From positions 1-24,910 of the forward strand of contig DATDRQ010000378.1 of assembly GCA_035291645.1 (NCBI GenBank): a DNA stretch of 24,910 bases, given 5' to 3'. The notes beneath the pieces are model-generated. The model was not told the origin of the DNA. It saw nothing but the letters and a program-made list of their open reading frames with translations, and did not search any database. The DNA is from DATDRQ01 sp035291645 (GTDB taxonomy: Bacteria > Chloroflexota > Anaerolineae > Anaerolineales > UBA4823). Position 1 is the first letter of the stretch; each line of letters begins with the position of its first letter. A program made the position numbers and the translations under genes. Positions 15,210-24,279 of the stretch are shown one piece after another.

Positions 15210-16139
15210 TCACCGAAGCTTAGACCCGCGCGCCAGGCTGGAGGCGAACTGCCCCGCCAACCGGGCGTTGTTACGCAGCAAACCCAGGTTGGCGGCCAGG
15301 CTCTCCCGGCCGGTCAGTTCGCTCACCCGGTTTAGAAGGAATGGAGTAACTGCCTGGCCGTGCACCTTCTCCCGGCGGGCATCTTTGAGCGCCTGTTCGA
15401 TCGCCTCCTGGACGCTTTCCTGTTCCATGGCGGCCTCCACGGGGGGTGGGGCCGTGACCAACAACGCGCTGTTCATCCCCAGGGCCCAATGTACCCGCGC
15501 CATCTCAGCGACCTCCTCCGGTGAATCGGCCCGCGCGCTGGTCTGCAACCCGCTCTTCCTGGAATAAAATGCAGGGAAATCGTCGGTCTGGTAGCCGACC
15601 ACCGGCACACCCTGGGTTTCCAGATACTCCAGGGTGGCGGGCAGATCCAGGATCGCCTTCGCCCCGGCGCACACCACCACCAGGGGAGTGCGCGCCAGCT
15701 GCAGCAAGTCCGCCGAGACATCGCTGGCGGCCCCGCGGTGGACGCCGCCGATCCCGCCCGTGGCGAACACACGCAGCCCGGTCGCGTGCGCCACGAAGAT
15801 CGTCCCCGCCACCGTTGTGCCACCGCTTTCCCCGCGCACGATCAGGCGTGAGAAATCGCGCGGGCTGGCCTTGTGCAAGCCCCTACCGCTCGCCAGCCGT
15901 TCCAACTGGTTCAGTTCCATCCCAACCTGGATCACCCCATCCAACACCCCGATGGTTGCCGGTACCGCCCCCTGGTCGCGTACGTCTAATTCCACGTCCT
16001 GCGCCAGGTACAGGTTGTCGGGGTAAGGCAATCCGTGGGTGATCACGGTGGATTCGAGGGCGACGATCGGGATGCCCAGCGCGCGGGCCTGGGCGACCTC
16101 TGGAGACAGGTGTATGCTCGGGTGAATTACCGCTTGCAT
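15210..16139 (-). CDS. psuG: Pseudouridine-5'-phosphate glycosidase
   Basis: PsuG cleaves the C-C glycosidic bond of pseudouridine 5'-phosphate reversibly to uracil and ribose 5-phosphate. The sequence shows the family hallmarks: VALESTVITHGLPYP with catalytic E29, GGTTVAGT, FATGGIGGVHRGAASDVSAD with the metal-binding aspartate, and CAGAKAILDLPATLEYLETQ with K161, the Schiff-base lysine position. GYQTDDFPAFYSRKSG follows. About 309 residues is the normal length. The start is ambiguous: ATG 16139 is used here, while GTG 16151 would add four residues; neither has a good Shine-Dalgarno. The gene follows the PfkB kinase by about 20 bases and was probably translated by coupling. Function is secure. 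Confidence 0.95.
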   Translation of the reverse strand: MQAVIHPSIHLSPEVAQARALGIPIVALESTVITHGLPYPDNLYLAQDVELDVRDQGAVPATIGVLDGVIQVGMELNQLERLASGRGLHKASPRDFSRLIVRGESGGTTVAGTIFVAHATGLRVFATGGIGGVHRGAASDVSADLLQLARTPLVVVCAGAKAILDLPATLEYLETQGVPVVGYQTDDFPAFYSRKSGLQTSARADSPEEVAEMARVHWALGMNSALLVTAPPPVEAAMEQESVQEAIEQALKDARREKVHGQAVTPFLLNRVSELTGRESLAANLGLLRNNARLAGQFASSLARGSKLR

Positions 16140-16160
16140 GTTCGGCTGCACACAGATCGT

Positions 16161-17117
16161 CTAGATCACCAGCTGGTCGTAGAGCAGTTCCTGGGAGAGA
16201 TCGGGTATCACCGTACCGCGCTGGCGGAGAGTCAACGATGCTGCCGTCACGCCCAGCCGCACGGCGTCATCCAGTGGCACCTCGTTTAACAGACCGAAGA
16301 TCACCGCCGCGGTCAATGCGTCCCCGGCGCCGGTCGGATCGACGATCTTGGTGCGGATCGCCGGGATATACCCGCTGGTCTCCGAACTGGCGTATACCAC
16401 GCCGAACTCTGCCAGGGTGATCAGCGCGATGGTCGATCCCTGGCTGACCAGGCACTTGGCGGCTTCCATGGCTCTCTGGCGTTGGGAGGATTCGAAATTT
16501 TGCTCGCACAGGATGCCGGCCTCGACGCCGTTCGGCGTGATCATCCACAAATGGCGGAGATAGGGCTTCAAGCGGTCCGCCAGGATCGAGGAAGTCGGGT
16601 CAGCGCACACCGGCAGGCGGGCCTTGCGAGCCAGGGAGAGTACCGTGCGCAGAGTATCGCGCGGCAGGTTGGCGTCGATAAATACCAGGGAGGCGTTACG
16701 GAATAGGTCCGCTTTGGCTTTGATATGAGCCGGGGTGAGGGCGTTCGTGGCGTTCATATCGTCAAGCGCCAACTGCAACCGTCCGGCTGGATTGACCACT
16801 CCCAGATAGATGCCTGTGGGAAAAGCTTCCGTGCGTAGTACAGCGCTCGTATCCACACCGGCCTGCGTGGTCCACTGCAGCAGCTGGTCCCCGGCCTGGT
16901 CCGTCCCGATTGCCGCGATCAGCACGACCGGCTGGCCGAGCCGCGCCAGATTCTCGGCCACGTTGCGCGCCACGCCTCCGAAGGAAAAGCGGATGTGAGC
17001 CGGATTCGAGATGCCCATCTGCAGGTCGTCCCTCACCCTGCCGACCACATCGATCCCGGCCCCTCCGATCACCAGGACCGGCCTGTCAGGCGCTTGCAAA
17101 AATTCAATCATTTCCAC
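16161..17117 (-). CDS. psuK: PfkB-family sugar kinase, probable pseudouridine kinase
   Basis: This 318-residue ribokinase-type enzyme has an N-terminal PfkB signature (FSFGGVARNVAENLARLG, about 45-61), the second signature VDPTGAGDALTAAVIFGL with anion hole and catalytic base D266, and NGVEAGIL in the nucleotide region. As the direct upstream partner of psuG it most likely phosphorylates pseudouridine to its 5'-phosphate, the substrate of PsuG. Fold and kinase activity are clear from sequence; pseudouridine specificity follows from context. GTG 17117 is chosen because GGGAG lies nine bases upstream; an ATG two codons later is possible. Only four bases separate it from the stop of the SPFH gene, so it is almost certainly in that operon. 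Confidence 0.9.
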   Translation of the reverse strand: MEMIEFLQAPDRPVLVIGGAGIDVVGRVRDDLQMGISNPAHIRFSFGGVARNVAENLARLGQPVVLIAAIGTDQAGDQLLQWTTQAGVDTSAVLRTEAFPTGIYLGVVNPAGRLQLALDDMNATNALTPAHIKAKADLFRNASLVFIDANLPRDTLRTVLSLARKARLPVCADPTSSILADRLKPYLRHLWMITPNGVEAGILCEQNFESSQRQRAMEAAKCLVSQGSTIALITLAEFGVVYASSETSGYIPAIRTKIVDPTGAGDALTAAVIFGLLNEVPLDDAVRLGVTAASLTLRQRGTVIPDLSQELLYDQLVI

Positions 17118-17121
17118 GCTC

Positions 17122-18681
17122 TCACTCTCCCAGGTGATGCGTTACGACGCGCGTGAGATGCTCCCAGAGCCGGTTCACAAGGCGTTCTTTCTCAAAGTAT
17201 CGTTCCCGCTCTTCCCCTTCGCTGGCCTCGCCTTTCTGGCGGTAGACCTCGCGGATGGCTATCAGCCGGTCACGATAGGTGTTCACCAGGGCTGCCATGT
17301 TCGCCGTGCGGCTGGTCTCATCCCAGATGTCTAACCGGTGATATGCCTCCAGCGGTGTATCCCGGATCAACAACAGCAGCTGCTCGAGGCGGCTCTCCTG
17401 GCGCAGGTTATCCAACGCTACCTGGCTGCTGCGCGCCAGGTTCTCGTATGTGATCCGCCAGGCCTGCAGATGGCGCTCGGCGATCACCTCCGCCGGCGGG
17501 ATCCAGGTGCCGACCCCGATCCAGCGCAGCTCCAGGCCCAGGCTTTCCAGCTCCGCCCGAAACTGCTCGTATTCGGACGAGAAAAGATTACTGATCTCGT
17601 TTCTCGGCACGAAGTTCTGTGGTGGAGGCAAGTTAATTTGGACCGACTCCTCCACGCCGGCCAGCTCATTCACCACCCGCTGCACTTCCTCAAGCTCCTG
17701 CCTAGCCTGGTTCACCTCCGGCCAGCCGATGGCTGTCATGAATTCGCTCAACGTGTGCTTGGCGATGAAGTAGCCGAACGCGCGTTGGATAGTGGAGACC
17801 ATCACCCGCCCCCAGTTTAAGCGCATCGCCGCGCTCGGGACCTGTCCATGTGTGCGCTCGTTGTAGACCAGATTCCTGACTGCCAGTTCGCTGAACGGGT
17901 AGGGGTGCTCCAGCGTGGAGATCTGCCCGTCGCGGCGGACGCTGAAGATGACCATCACGTTTTCCGCCCGGACCGGCAACCCATCGCGCGTGATACCGAT
18001 CACGGGGAAAGTCTCGACTTGCTCGCGCAAGTCGACCACACTACGCAGGCGCTCGAAGCCCTCCAACAGGCGCACGTCCTCGGCGGCTCGCGGGGATTTC
18101 GTGACCCGTCCATTGCCAAATAAGCCTTCCGTTTTGGGCGTGGACCTGGGGATCGTAGGCGCGATGGTGCGCGGCTGTCCGCCGACCATCTCGAACAGCG
18201 CCGCATTTTCCAGCGAAACTCTCACCTTCCCAGGTCCACCGATCAGAAAGATCGGCGAGTTCTTATCCCGTCCGGTCACATCTCCGCCGGCGATCTCGAT
18301 CACATCATAGCGGCTGGCGAAGGCCGACTGGCGAATGAAACGCTCGGCGACGGGGACGTTGCGCAGCTCGAAGATATCGTCCAGGTAAATGGCCGCAAAG
18401 CGGTAGGCCAGCCAGAACACGACCGCCACGATCAGCACATGTTTAAAAACATCCGGGGCGAACAGAGCCCGGAACGGGTATTCGGCTGCGCTGCGCAATG
18501 GCGCTGCGCCCGGCGTATACGGGTGCTGCTGCCAGGCGAAAACCGCCCAAAGAGCCCCCCCGATAAATATCAGACTCCAGCGTCTCAGGGTTGCCGCTGT
18601 GCGGTGAGTGGGCAGTATAACGCCGGTGAGTAATGACGCCAGCCGGTCCCATAATGCAGAGGCAAAATAGCGCCCGAACAT
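17122..18681 (-). CDS. SPFH/band-7-like membrane protein (smaller partner)
   Basis: The protein has 519 residues and two membrane helices (about 35-51 and 80-97) joined by a short outer loop, with basic residues before the first. The large cytoplasmic part has an SPFH-like domain: FLIGGPGKVRVSLENAALFE near 145-165, FPVIGITRDGLPVRAENVMV about 225-245, then a helical region rich in Glu/Gln/Arg (NQARQELEEVQRVVNELAG) as in stomatin, flotillin and HflK/C scaffolds. It resembles the C-terminal half of the upstream 1414-residue protein in order of features. The Shine-Dalgarno (AGAAGG) overlaps the stop of that gene five bases upstream, so the two are translationally coupled and likely form a complex. 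The family call is from motif pattern. Confidence 0.75.
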   Translation of the reverse strand: MFGRYFASALWDRLASLLTGVILPTHRTAATLRRWSLIFIGGALWAVFAWQQHPYTPGAAPLRSAAEYPFRALFAPDVFKHVLIVAVVFWLAYRFAAIYLDDIFELRNVPVAERFIRQSAFASRYDVIEIAGGDVTGRDKNSPIFLIGGPGKVRVSLENAALFEMVGGQPRTIAPTIPRSTPKTEGLFGNGRVTKSPRAAEDVRLLEGFERLRSVVDLREQVETFPVIGITRDGLPVRAENVMVIFSVRRDGQISTLEHPYPFSELAVRNLVYNERTHGQVPSAAMRLNWGRVMVSTIQRAFGYFIAKHTLSEFMTAIGWPEVNQARQELEEVQRVVNELAGVEESVQINLPPPQNFVPRNEISNLFSSEYEQFRAELESLGLELRWIGVGTWIPPAEVIAERHLQAWRITYENLARSSQVALDNLRQESRLEQLLLLIRDTPLEAYHRLDIWDETSRTANMAALVNTYRDRLIAIREVYRQKGEASEGEERERYFEKERLVNRLWEHLTRVVTHHLGE

Positions 18682-18686
18682 TTCTG

Positions 18687-21600
18687 CTACCTTCTCACCC
18701 AGGCCAATAGCTCGGAAAGTTCCCTCGCCTCAGTATCCAGCCAGCGCTGCAAGCGGGTGTTGAGGGTCAACAATTGGTGGGTCGCCAGGAGGAGCTTCTC
18801 CAGGCTGGCGTGCAGGTCGGGTCGGGGAGCGCCAACCTCGTCGCGCAGTTGCCCGGTGAAAGCCTGCACTATCTCGTCGCCGAAGTCCAGCAGCGCGTTC
18901 TCCTGACCCTGGCGCACGGCGACTACCCGCTGCTGGTCTACTACCAGGCGTTCCAGGTTGGCCCGCTCCAGCCAGGTGGAGATCCATTGCTGGACCATCT
19001 GCGCCTCCACCTCTTTAGGGAACTGGAAGCTGTGGATAGAGGCTTTTTTGACCTGGACACCCATCTGCTCGAGCAGCTTGTACTCGCGGCTGTCCTCTCT
19101 TTGCCCGGTCGGCCGGCCGTACTCGTCCAGCTGGATCACACTTGGCCTGGTCAGGCGCTCCTTCACCATCCGCAAGGCGATCTCCAATCCGGTCTCATTC
19201 CGGTAGCGCCAGCCCTCCACGGTGTCCTGCCCGTCCTGGTTCCCGTTGCCGGTCAGATTTTGTGCTGGTTCCAGGATGTTATTCACCCGGACATCGAACA
19301 GGTCTGTCAGGGTGAACTTGCTCAGGTATTCCCGCCACACGTCCACTGCCAGGTAAGCCGGCACCTGATGCCACGGCATATTCTGCAGGTTCTCCGGGAT
19401 GATCCCCTCCCGGATGATAGCTTTACGGACCGAGACCGGGTTGTAACCGAATTGCGTCCCCCCCTGTCCAGGCGCACTCTTCAGTTTTACCACCGCCTGG
19501 ATCCTGGCAACCACCTCGATCCCATCCCGGGTCAATGCACTGGTCTGGCGGCGACGGTCTTGCCTGGCCTTGTATTCCTCGGCTTCCTTGGGATCGCGTT
19601 TTTGTTTCTCTGACAGGGGTCGAAACGAATCTTCCGCCCCCAGAGGGCCTAATGGTGGGTTCGGCGAGCTTTGGACATGCAGGTCGACGGTTTCGTCGTG
19701 CAGATACTCGCCCGGCTGGGTGAAGACCACCCCCGGGCCGACCGGCCGCGTGAAAGCCGTCTTACTGCGCAGCATGGCTGCGCTGGCGGTGTCCAGAAGC
19801 ACCACCCCAGGTCCCTTGCGTTTTTCCTCCCCGGGACGCTGCCGGACGCGCCCATTTTCGATGCGCACCGCCGGGCCATAGGAACCCAGCGCGTACCTGG
19901 TGAGGTGCCGGAAAGCCCGCACCCGGTCGCGTAGATCGTTCAGTGGCAGGGCGAATTGGGCAAACACCCCCAGCCACAAGAGAAAACTCGCCAATCCAAG
20001 GATAAAGAAGTCAAACAGGAACCATCCGGTTGAAATCAAGCTCTTTTTTGCACCTGGGGTCGCCGTCAGGCCAAACCTATCGGCAACTACCTGGCGCAAT
20101 GGCGCCGTGCCTGGGGTCTCATACAGGCCGACCTGTACGGGCAGCGCTTCTTTCCTGGCCTCCAGCACACCCAGTCCGAGGTCCCCGCGCGCCACGTAAA
20201 TGATAAACGCGCCTCCCTGACCATCTCCTCCAGGGATCCATTTCACGTCGACACCCAGGCTTTCGCCGGGCAGCTCGATGCTCCCGACGTTTCTCGGCTT
20301 AAAGGGGTCGAGGATATAGACGATCTGGACCCCTTTTTCCCCATCGGCGACGAACAGGTACGGGCCGTACTGGGCCAGGTCCAGCGCCGTGCCGGGCGTA
20401 TCCAGGTAGCCGACGATCTGCGGGATCACCGGTCTGGAGACATCCAGCACCCATAATCCGTTGACCCCGTCCGCCAGGTAGGCATAGCTCCCCACCACGA
20501 CCACGCTGCGGGCTTCCCTGAACTGGTCGAGCAGGCTGGAGGTCTTTGGGTCTTCCGGTGCGCCCACGTTAAAGATGTGCAGCCCGGCGGGCCCATCGGC
20601 GATGTAGGCGTAAATCCCGGATACGGCCACATCTTGCGCCACTCCCAGGGTGTCGTGGAACCCAATCTCTCGGATCGACTGCGGGTTGCTGACATCGGTG
20701 ATGCGCAGGCCGAAATCGGCGGTGGTGATAAAAGCCAGGTCGCCGGTCAACGAGAGGGCAGTCGCCCGGCCTGGCGTCCCGAAGCTACCGACCAGGGCGG
20801 CGTTCCTTGGATCCGCCACGTTGACCACCTGCAAGCCGGTGGCATCGGCGATATATGCCAGATCGCCGCTCACCGCCACGTCCTCCGCCACCCCTCCCTG
20901 GTCGTAGTGACCTATCTCTACCGGTTGGCGCGGCTGGCTGATGTCCTCGATGCGGATGCCTCGTTCCCCATCGATCAAGTAGGCGCTCTCGCCCGCCACG
21001 GTGACGTCCAGCACGCGTTTTGGCTGGTCGAAAAAGCCAGTCTCTACTGGAGCCGCCGGATCGGAGACGTCGATCACGCGTAAACCCCGGTCGTAATCCG
21101 CCACGTAAACCAGCGATCCCTCGACAGCCAGCCCGCGCGCCTCCCCCGGGGTATCCTGCGAACCAACTTCACCCATTTGCAGCGGATCCGCAACGCTGAT
21201 CACCCGCATGCCGCTCCCGCTCGCCGCCAGGTAAGCGTAGGGGCCTTCCACCACCAGGTCCAGGACGGGCTGGTTGACGTTCAACGCGCCGATCTCGCCC
21301 GGGCCTCTGGGGTTGCTGACGTCCACCGCCCGGACCCCGCCCTCCCCATCGGCTAGGTAGGCTACCAGTCTTTCCGGCGTCCCGGCTAACCGGACCAGAC
21401 TCACTGCACGGGCTTCACCCGGTGTGTCGACTGCGCCAACTTCCGCCGGGAGCAGCGGGTCGAGGATATTGATCACCCGCAAGCCTGCCTCCCCATCCGC
21501 CACATAGGCATATTCGCCCAGCACCACCACACCCAATGCACTGCCCGGCGTGTCCACGCCGCCTAACTCGACCGGTTCCGCCGGGTTATCGATATTGAAT

Positions 21601-22931
21601 ATGCGCAGGCCTGCAGGGCCATCCGCCAGGTAGAGGAACTGGTTTGTGACAGCTACTGCGCTGGTTTCGCCGCGGCTCTCGATGCGGCCCAGTTCCTGGA
21701 CTTCCGGGCGGGGGGAATCGGGCTCCACCAGGAACAGGATGTGCAGACCATCCTGGCCTGCGGAAAAATAAATGTAATCGCCAGCCACGCTGACCCCCAC
21801 TGCGCTGGCAGGAATGTTGAAGAAAGCCACCTCCTCGGGCGCCTCCGGTTGGCTGATATCCAGCACCCGCAGCCCCTGCCCATCGCTTGCCAGGAAGGCA
21901 AAACGCCCGCTGACAGCCACCGCCTGGGCATTGCCGCGCCGTTCGGCGCGCGGGTTGACTTGCTCCGGTTGGACCCGCACCAGGGACTCCAGCACGCGCA
22001 GCCCGGCATACTTATCTCCCAGGAACACGTTGGCGCCTTCCACGTCCACCGCGACGGCATCGAAGGCCTGGTTGTAAGCGCCGATCTGCTCGATGGCGCC
22101 CGGGTCGGAGATATCCAGGATGCTTAGCCCGCCTTGGCCATCTGCGACGTAAGCGTAGATCCCCCTCAGGACATCGATATCGCGCGCATCTCCGCGCGTA
22201 TCGTAGCTGGCAAGCTCGCCCGGCTCGGAAGGATTCGAGACGTCGATCACGAGCATGCCACGCTCACCGGCAGCCAGGTAAACCCGGCTGGCCGCCCCCG
22301 CAACCAGGTTGTTCACCCGCTCTCCCACGTCCAGGACGGCTAACTCTTCAGGCTGCCTCGGCTTGGCGATGCTCACCACGCGCAGCTGGTTATTATTGTC
22401 CCCCACGTAGGCATAATCTCCACGCACGGCCACCCGCATCGCCCGGCCACGGAATTCGTAATCTTGCGCCCCATCCAGCCGGCGCGGCCTGTTGGGGTCC
22501 TGGATGTTTACCGCGATCAGACCCCCGCCTTCGTCGGCGACGTAAGCCAGGTTTCCCTGGATGTCGACGTCCTCGGCGCTATCCGGCGTGTTGAAGAAGC
22601 CGATTTCACGCGGCTCCCAGGGCGTCGAAACATCGATGACGCGCAGGCCTTCCCTGCCATCCGCTACGTACACCATCTGCTCGTCCACGATGACCGCGTT
22701 GGCTGTGCCCAGCGTGTCGTACGCGCCGATCTGGCGCGGCGCCTGAGGGTCCGTCACGTCGACGATCAGCAGACCTTCCCGCCCGGCAGCCAGGTAGGCG
22801 ATGTTACCAACCACCTCCAGATCACGAATTGGGGCTTCGGCCCGGGATAAAAGCAGGTAAACCGCCATCGCCCCCACCAGCACAGCCCGGTTTACCCAGC
22901 GCGGATCCCGATAACGGGGTTGCTCATCCAT
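18687..22931 (-). CDS. Giant LVIVD beta-propeller / SPFH fusion membrane protein
   Basis: The protein has 1414 residues. A basic N-terminus (RDPRWVNR) precedes one membrane helix (about 13-28). Then about 21 LVIVD-type repeats of some 42 residues run from 38 to 944, each built as VxVxGxYAYVADGxxGLRVI-DVSxPxxPxEIG. A second helix (about 970-993, FFILGLASFLLWLGVFAQF) leads to a basic segment and an SPFH-like domain (about 1030-1300: GPGVVLLDTASAAML, GPGVVFTQPGEYLHDETV, TRDGIEVVARIQAVVKL), then a helical C-terminus. Charge pattern puts the propellers outside and SPFH inside. Twenty-one blades could make three seven-bladed propellers. ATG 22931 is chosen over a TTG 39 bases earlier, which lies in promoter-like sequence. 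It is first in the operon. The role is unknown; outside ligand sensing coupled to a membrane scaffold is inference. Confidence 0.85.
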   Translation of the reverse strand: MDEQPRYRDPRWVNRAVLVGAMAVYLLLSRAEAPIRDLEVVGNIAYLAAGREGLLIVDVTDPQAPRQIGAYDTLGTANAVIVDEQMVYVADGREGLRVIDVSTPWEPREIGFFNTPDSAEDVDIQGNLAYVADEGGGLIAVNIQDPNRPRRLDGAQDYEFRGRAMRVAVRGDYAYVGDNNNQLRVVSIAKPRQPEELAVLDVGERVNNLVAGAASRVYLAAGERGMLVIDVSNPSEPGELASYDTRGDARDIDVLRGIYAYVADGQGGLSILDISDPGAIEQIGAYNQAFDAVAVDVEGANVFLGDKYAGLRVLESLVRVQPEQVNPRAERRGNAQAVAVSGRFAFLASDGQGLRVLDISQPEAPEEVAFFNIPASAVGVSVAGDYIYFSAGQDGLHILFLVEPDSPRPEVQELGRIESRGETSAVAVTNQFLYLADGPAGLRIFNIDNPAEPVELGGVDTPGSALGVVVLGEYAYVADGEAGLRVINILDPLLPAEVGAVDTPGEARAVSLVRLAGTPERLVAYLADGEGGVRAVDVSNPRGPGEIGALNVNQPVLDLVVEGPYAYLAASGSGMRVISVADPLQMGEVGSQDTPGEARGLAVEGSLVYVADYDRGLRVIDVSDPAAPVETGFFDQPKRVLDVTVAGESAYLIDGERGIRIEDISQPRQPVEIGHYDQGGVAEDVAVSGDLAYIADATGLQVVNVADPRNAALVGSFGTPGRATALSLTGDLAFITTADFGLRITDVSNPQSIREIGFHDTLGVAQDVAVSGIYAYIADGPAGLHIFNVGAPEDPKTSSLLDQFREARSVVVVGSYAYLADGVNGLWVLDVSRPVIPQIVGYLDTPGTALDLAQYGPYLFVADGEKGVQIVYILDPFKPRNVGSIELPGESLGVDVKWIPGGDGQGGAFIIYVARGDLGLGVLEARKEALPVQVGLYETPGTAPLRQVVADRFGLTATPGAKKSLISTGWFLFDFFILGLASFLLWLGVFAQFALPLNDLRDRVRAFRHLTRYALGSYGPAVRIENGRVRQRPGEEKRKGPGVVLLDTASAAMLRSKTAFTRPVGPGVVFTQPGEYLHDETVDLHVQSSPNPPLGPLGAEDSFRPLSEKQKRDPKEAEEYKARQDRRRQTSALTRDGIEVVARIQAVVKLKSAPGQGGTQFGYNPVSVRKAIIREGIIPENLQNMPWHQVPAYLAVDVWREYLSKFTLTDLFDVRVNNILEPAQNLTGNGNQDGQDTVEGWRYRNETGLEIALRMVKERLTRPSVIQLDEYGRPTGQREDSREYKLLEQMGVQVKKASIHSFQFPKEVEAQMVQQWISTWLERANLERLVVDQQRVVAVRQGQENALLDFGDEIVQAFTGQLRDEVGAPRPDLHASLEKLLLATHQLLTLNTRLQRWLDTEARELSELLAWVRR

Positions 22932-22940
22932 GTTGGACTG

Positions 22941-22970
22941 ATTGTATAACAAAAATGCAAAAAACAACAA
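22941..22970 (-). promoter_or_regulatory. Candidate promoter of the propeller-SPFH operon, possibly giving a leaderless transcript
   Basis: On the minus strand TATACAAT (complement of 22941-22948) follows a T-rich stretch with TTGTTG about 16-18 bases upstream. The -10 ends only nine bases before the ATG at 22931, so the transcript would start within a few bases of it. No Shine-Dalgarno is present before this ATG, which agrees with leaderless initiation. Confidence 0.4.
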
Positions 22971-23053
22971 ACAATCCTAAACCAGGCTCCCCATTTGGCG
23001 TAAGAATGGTTACAATCAAGAAACGTTCGCATCCTCACATGGAGAAACACTGA

Positions 23054-24268
23054 ATGTCTGAGTTCCCTGGCAAAGGTAAAGTCGCCGTCCTGAAGACCAC
23101 CCCCGCCACCGTGCTGGACGACATCGAAGCGGTTATGAAACTGGCTGGTTTCCAGGCCGCGCTCCCCAAGGACGTCCAAACCGGTCTCAAGATCAATATC
23201 TCCTGGCAGACCTGGTACCCCGCCTGCTCGTCGACCCCCTGGCAGCTGGAGGGGGTCATCCGCGCCCTGCAGAACGCCGGTTACACCGATCTGGTCGGCG
23301 TGCACAACGATACCGTGGTGGTGGACACCGCCGACGGCGAGCGCAACAACAAGCATAGATTCGTGACCGACCAGTTAGGCGTCCCTTGCCTGTACCTGTA
23401 CAACCAGGATTTCGAGTGGTTTGAATACCATCCCAAACGGCCTTTCCTGGTGCTGGACAAGGTCTACCCGGAGGGAGTCTTCATCCCCAAGGCCCTGGTC
23501 GGCATGAACATCGTCCACCTGCCGACGGTCAAGACGCACGTCTTCACCACCATCACCGGCGCCATGAAGAACGCCTTCGGCGGTCTGCTGCACCGGGACC
23601 GGCATTGGACCCATGCCGTGATCCACGACACCCTGGTCGACCTGCTCTCCATCCAGCAGGAGATCCACCCGGGCATCTTCGCCGTGATGGACGGCACCTT
23701 CGCCGGCGACGGCCCGGGACCGCGCGCCATGCGCTGGCACGAAAAGGACATCCTGCTCGCCTCCGCCGACCAGGTCGCCATCGACGCCGTCTCGGCCAGG
23801 CTGCAGGGCTTCGACCCGCTCAATATCCGCTTCATCCGCAAAGCCCACGAACTGGGCCTGGGGGTGGGCGACCCGCGCCAGATCGAAATCGCCGGCTACG
23901 ACATCCAGCAGGAGCAGCCCTGGAACTTCGTCCAGGAGGACACCTTCGCCAGCCGCGGCCAGAAACTGATCTACCACGGCCCGCTCAAGCCGGCCGAGAA
24001 GCTGCTGCTGCAATCCCCGCTCGTCCCCTGGTCGTACTTCGCCAGCAACTTCTACCACAACGTCTACTGGTACCCCTTCATCGGGCGCGGGCGAGTCAAG
24101 CGCGCCCTGGATACGAAGTGGGGGCGGCTGTTCGAGCAGTACGGCGACGGGCAGGTGGTCATGCCCGGCATGGAACCAAAGACCATCATGCAGGCCGCCG
24201 TCGGCCTGACTGTCCTGGCCGCCGCGGTCGCTGGGGGAGCTTACATTCTTCGCCGAAAAGGACGCTGA
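23054..24268 (+). CDS. DUF362 domain protein with C-terminal membrane anchor
   Basis: The protein has 404 residues. The DUF362 core covers about 10-310, with VAVLKTTPATVLDDI at the start, GLKINISWQTWYPAC, VHLPTVKTHVFTTITGAMKN, and FAVMDGTFAGDGPGPRAM followed by LLASADQVAIDAVSARLQGF. No ferredoxin-type CxxCxxC cluster is visible, unlike many DUF362 proteins. A C-terminal hydrophobic helix (about 380-397, AAVGLTVLAAAVAGGAYIL) ending RRKGR would anchor it to the membrane with the body in the cytoplasm. GGAGA lies about 8 bases before the ATG. It is divergent from the propeller-SPFH operon (122 bp between starts). Its last two codons and stop (GGA CGC TGA) lie inside an inverted-repeat arm, so the original C-terminus may have been longer. 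Biochemical function is unknown. Confidence 0.88.
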   Translation: MSEFPGKGKVAVLKTTPATVLDDIEAVMKLAGFQAALPKDVQTGLKINISWQTWYPACSSTPWQLEGVIRALQNAGYTDLVGVHNDTVVVDTADGERNNKHRFVTDQLGVPCLYLYNQDFEWFEYHPKRPFLVLDKVYPEGVFIPKALVGMNIVHLPTVKTHVFTTITGAMKNAFGGLLHRDRHWTHAVIHDTLVDLLSIQQEIHPGIFAVMDGTFAGDGPGPRAMRWHEKDILLASADQVAIDAVSARLQGFDPLNIRFIRKAHELGLGVGDPRQIEIAGYDIQQEQPWNFVQEDTFASRGQKLIYHGPLKPAEKLLLQSPLVPWSYFASNFYHNVYWYPFIGRGRVKRALDTKWGRLFEQYGDGQVVMPGMEPKTIMQAAVGLTVLAAAVAGGAYILRRKGR

Positions 24269-24279
24269 TTTCCGCTGAT
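24260..24279. repeat. Left arm of an imperfect inverted repeat
   Basis: The complement of 24260-24279 reads ATCAGCGGAAATCAGCGTCC. It matches the right arm at 24470-24489 at 17 of 20 positions. The arm includes the stop codon of the DUF362 gene. Confidence 0.7.

Noticed and set aside
19900..22830. Regularly spaced repeats that could suggest a CRISPR or tandem array
   Set aside because: The periodicity of about 126 bp is the codon-level echo of diverged LVIVD protein repeats; there are no identical repeats or spacers.
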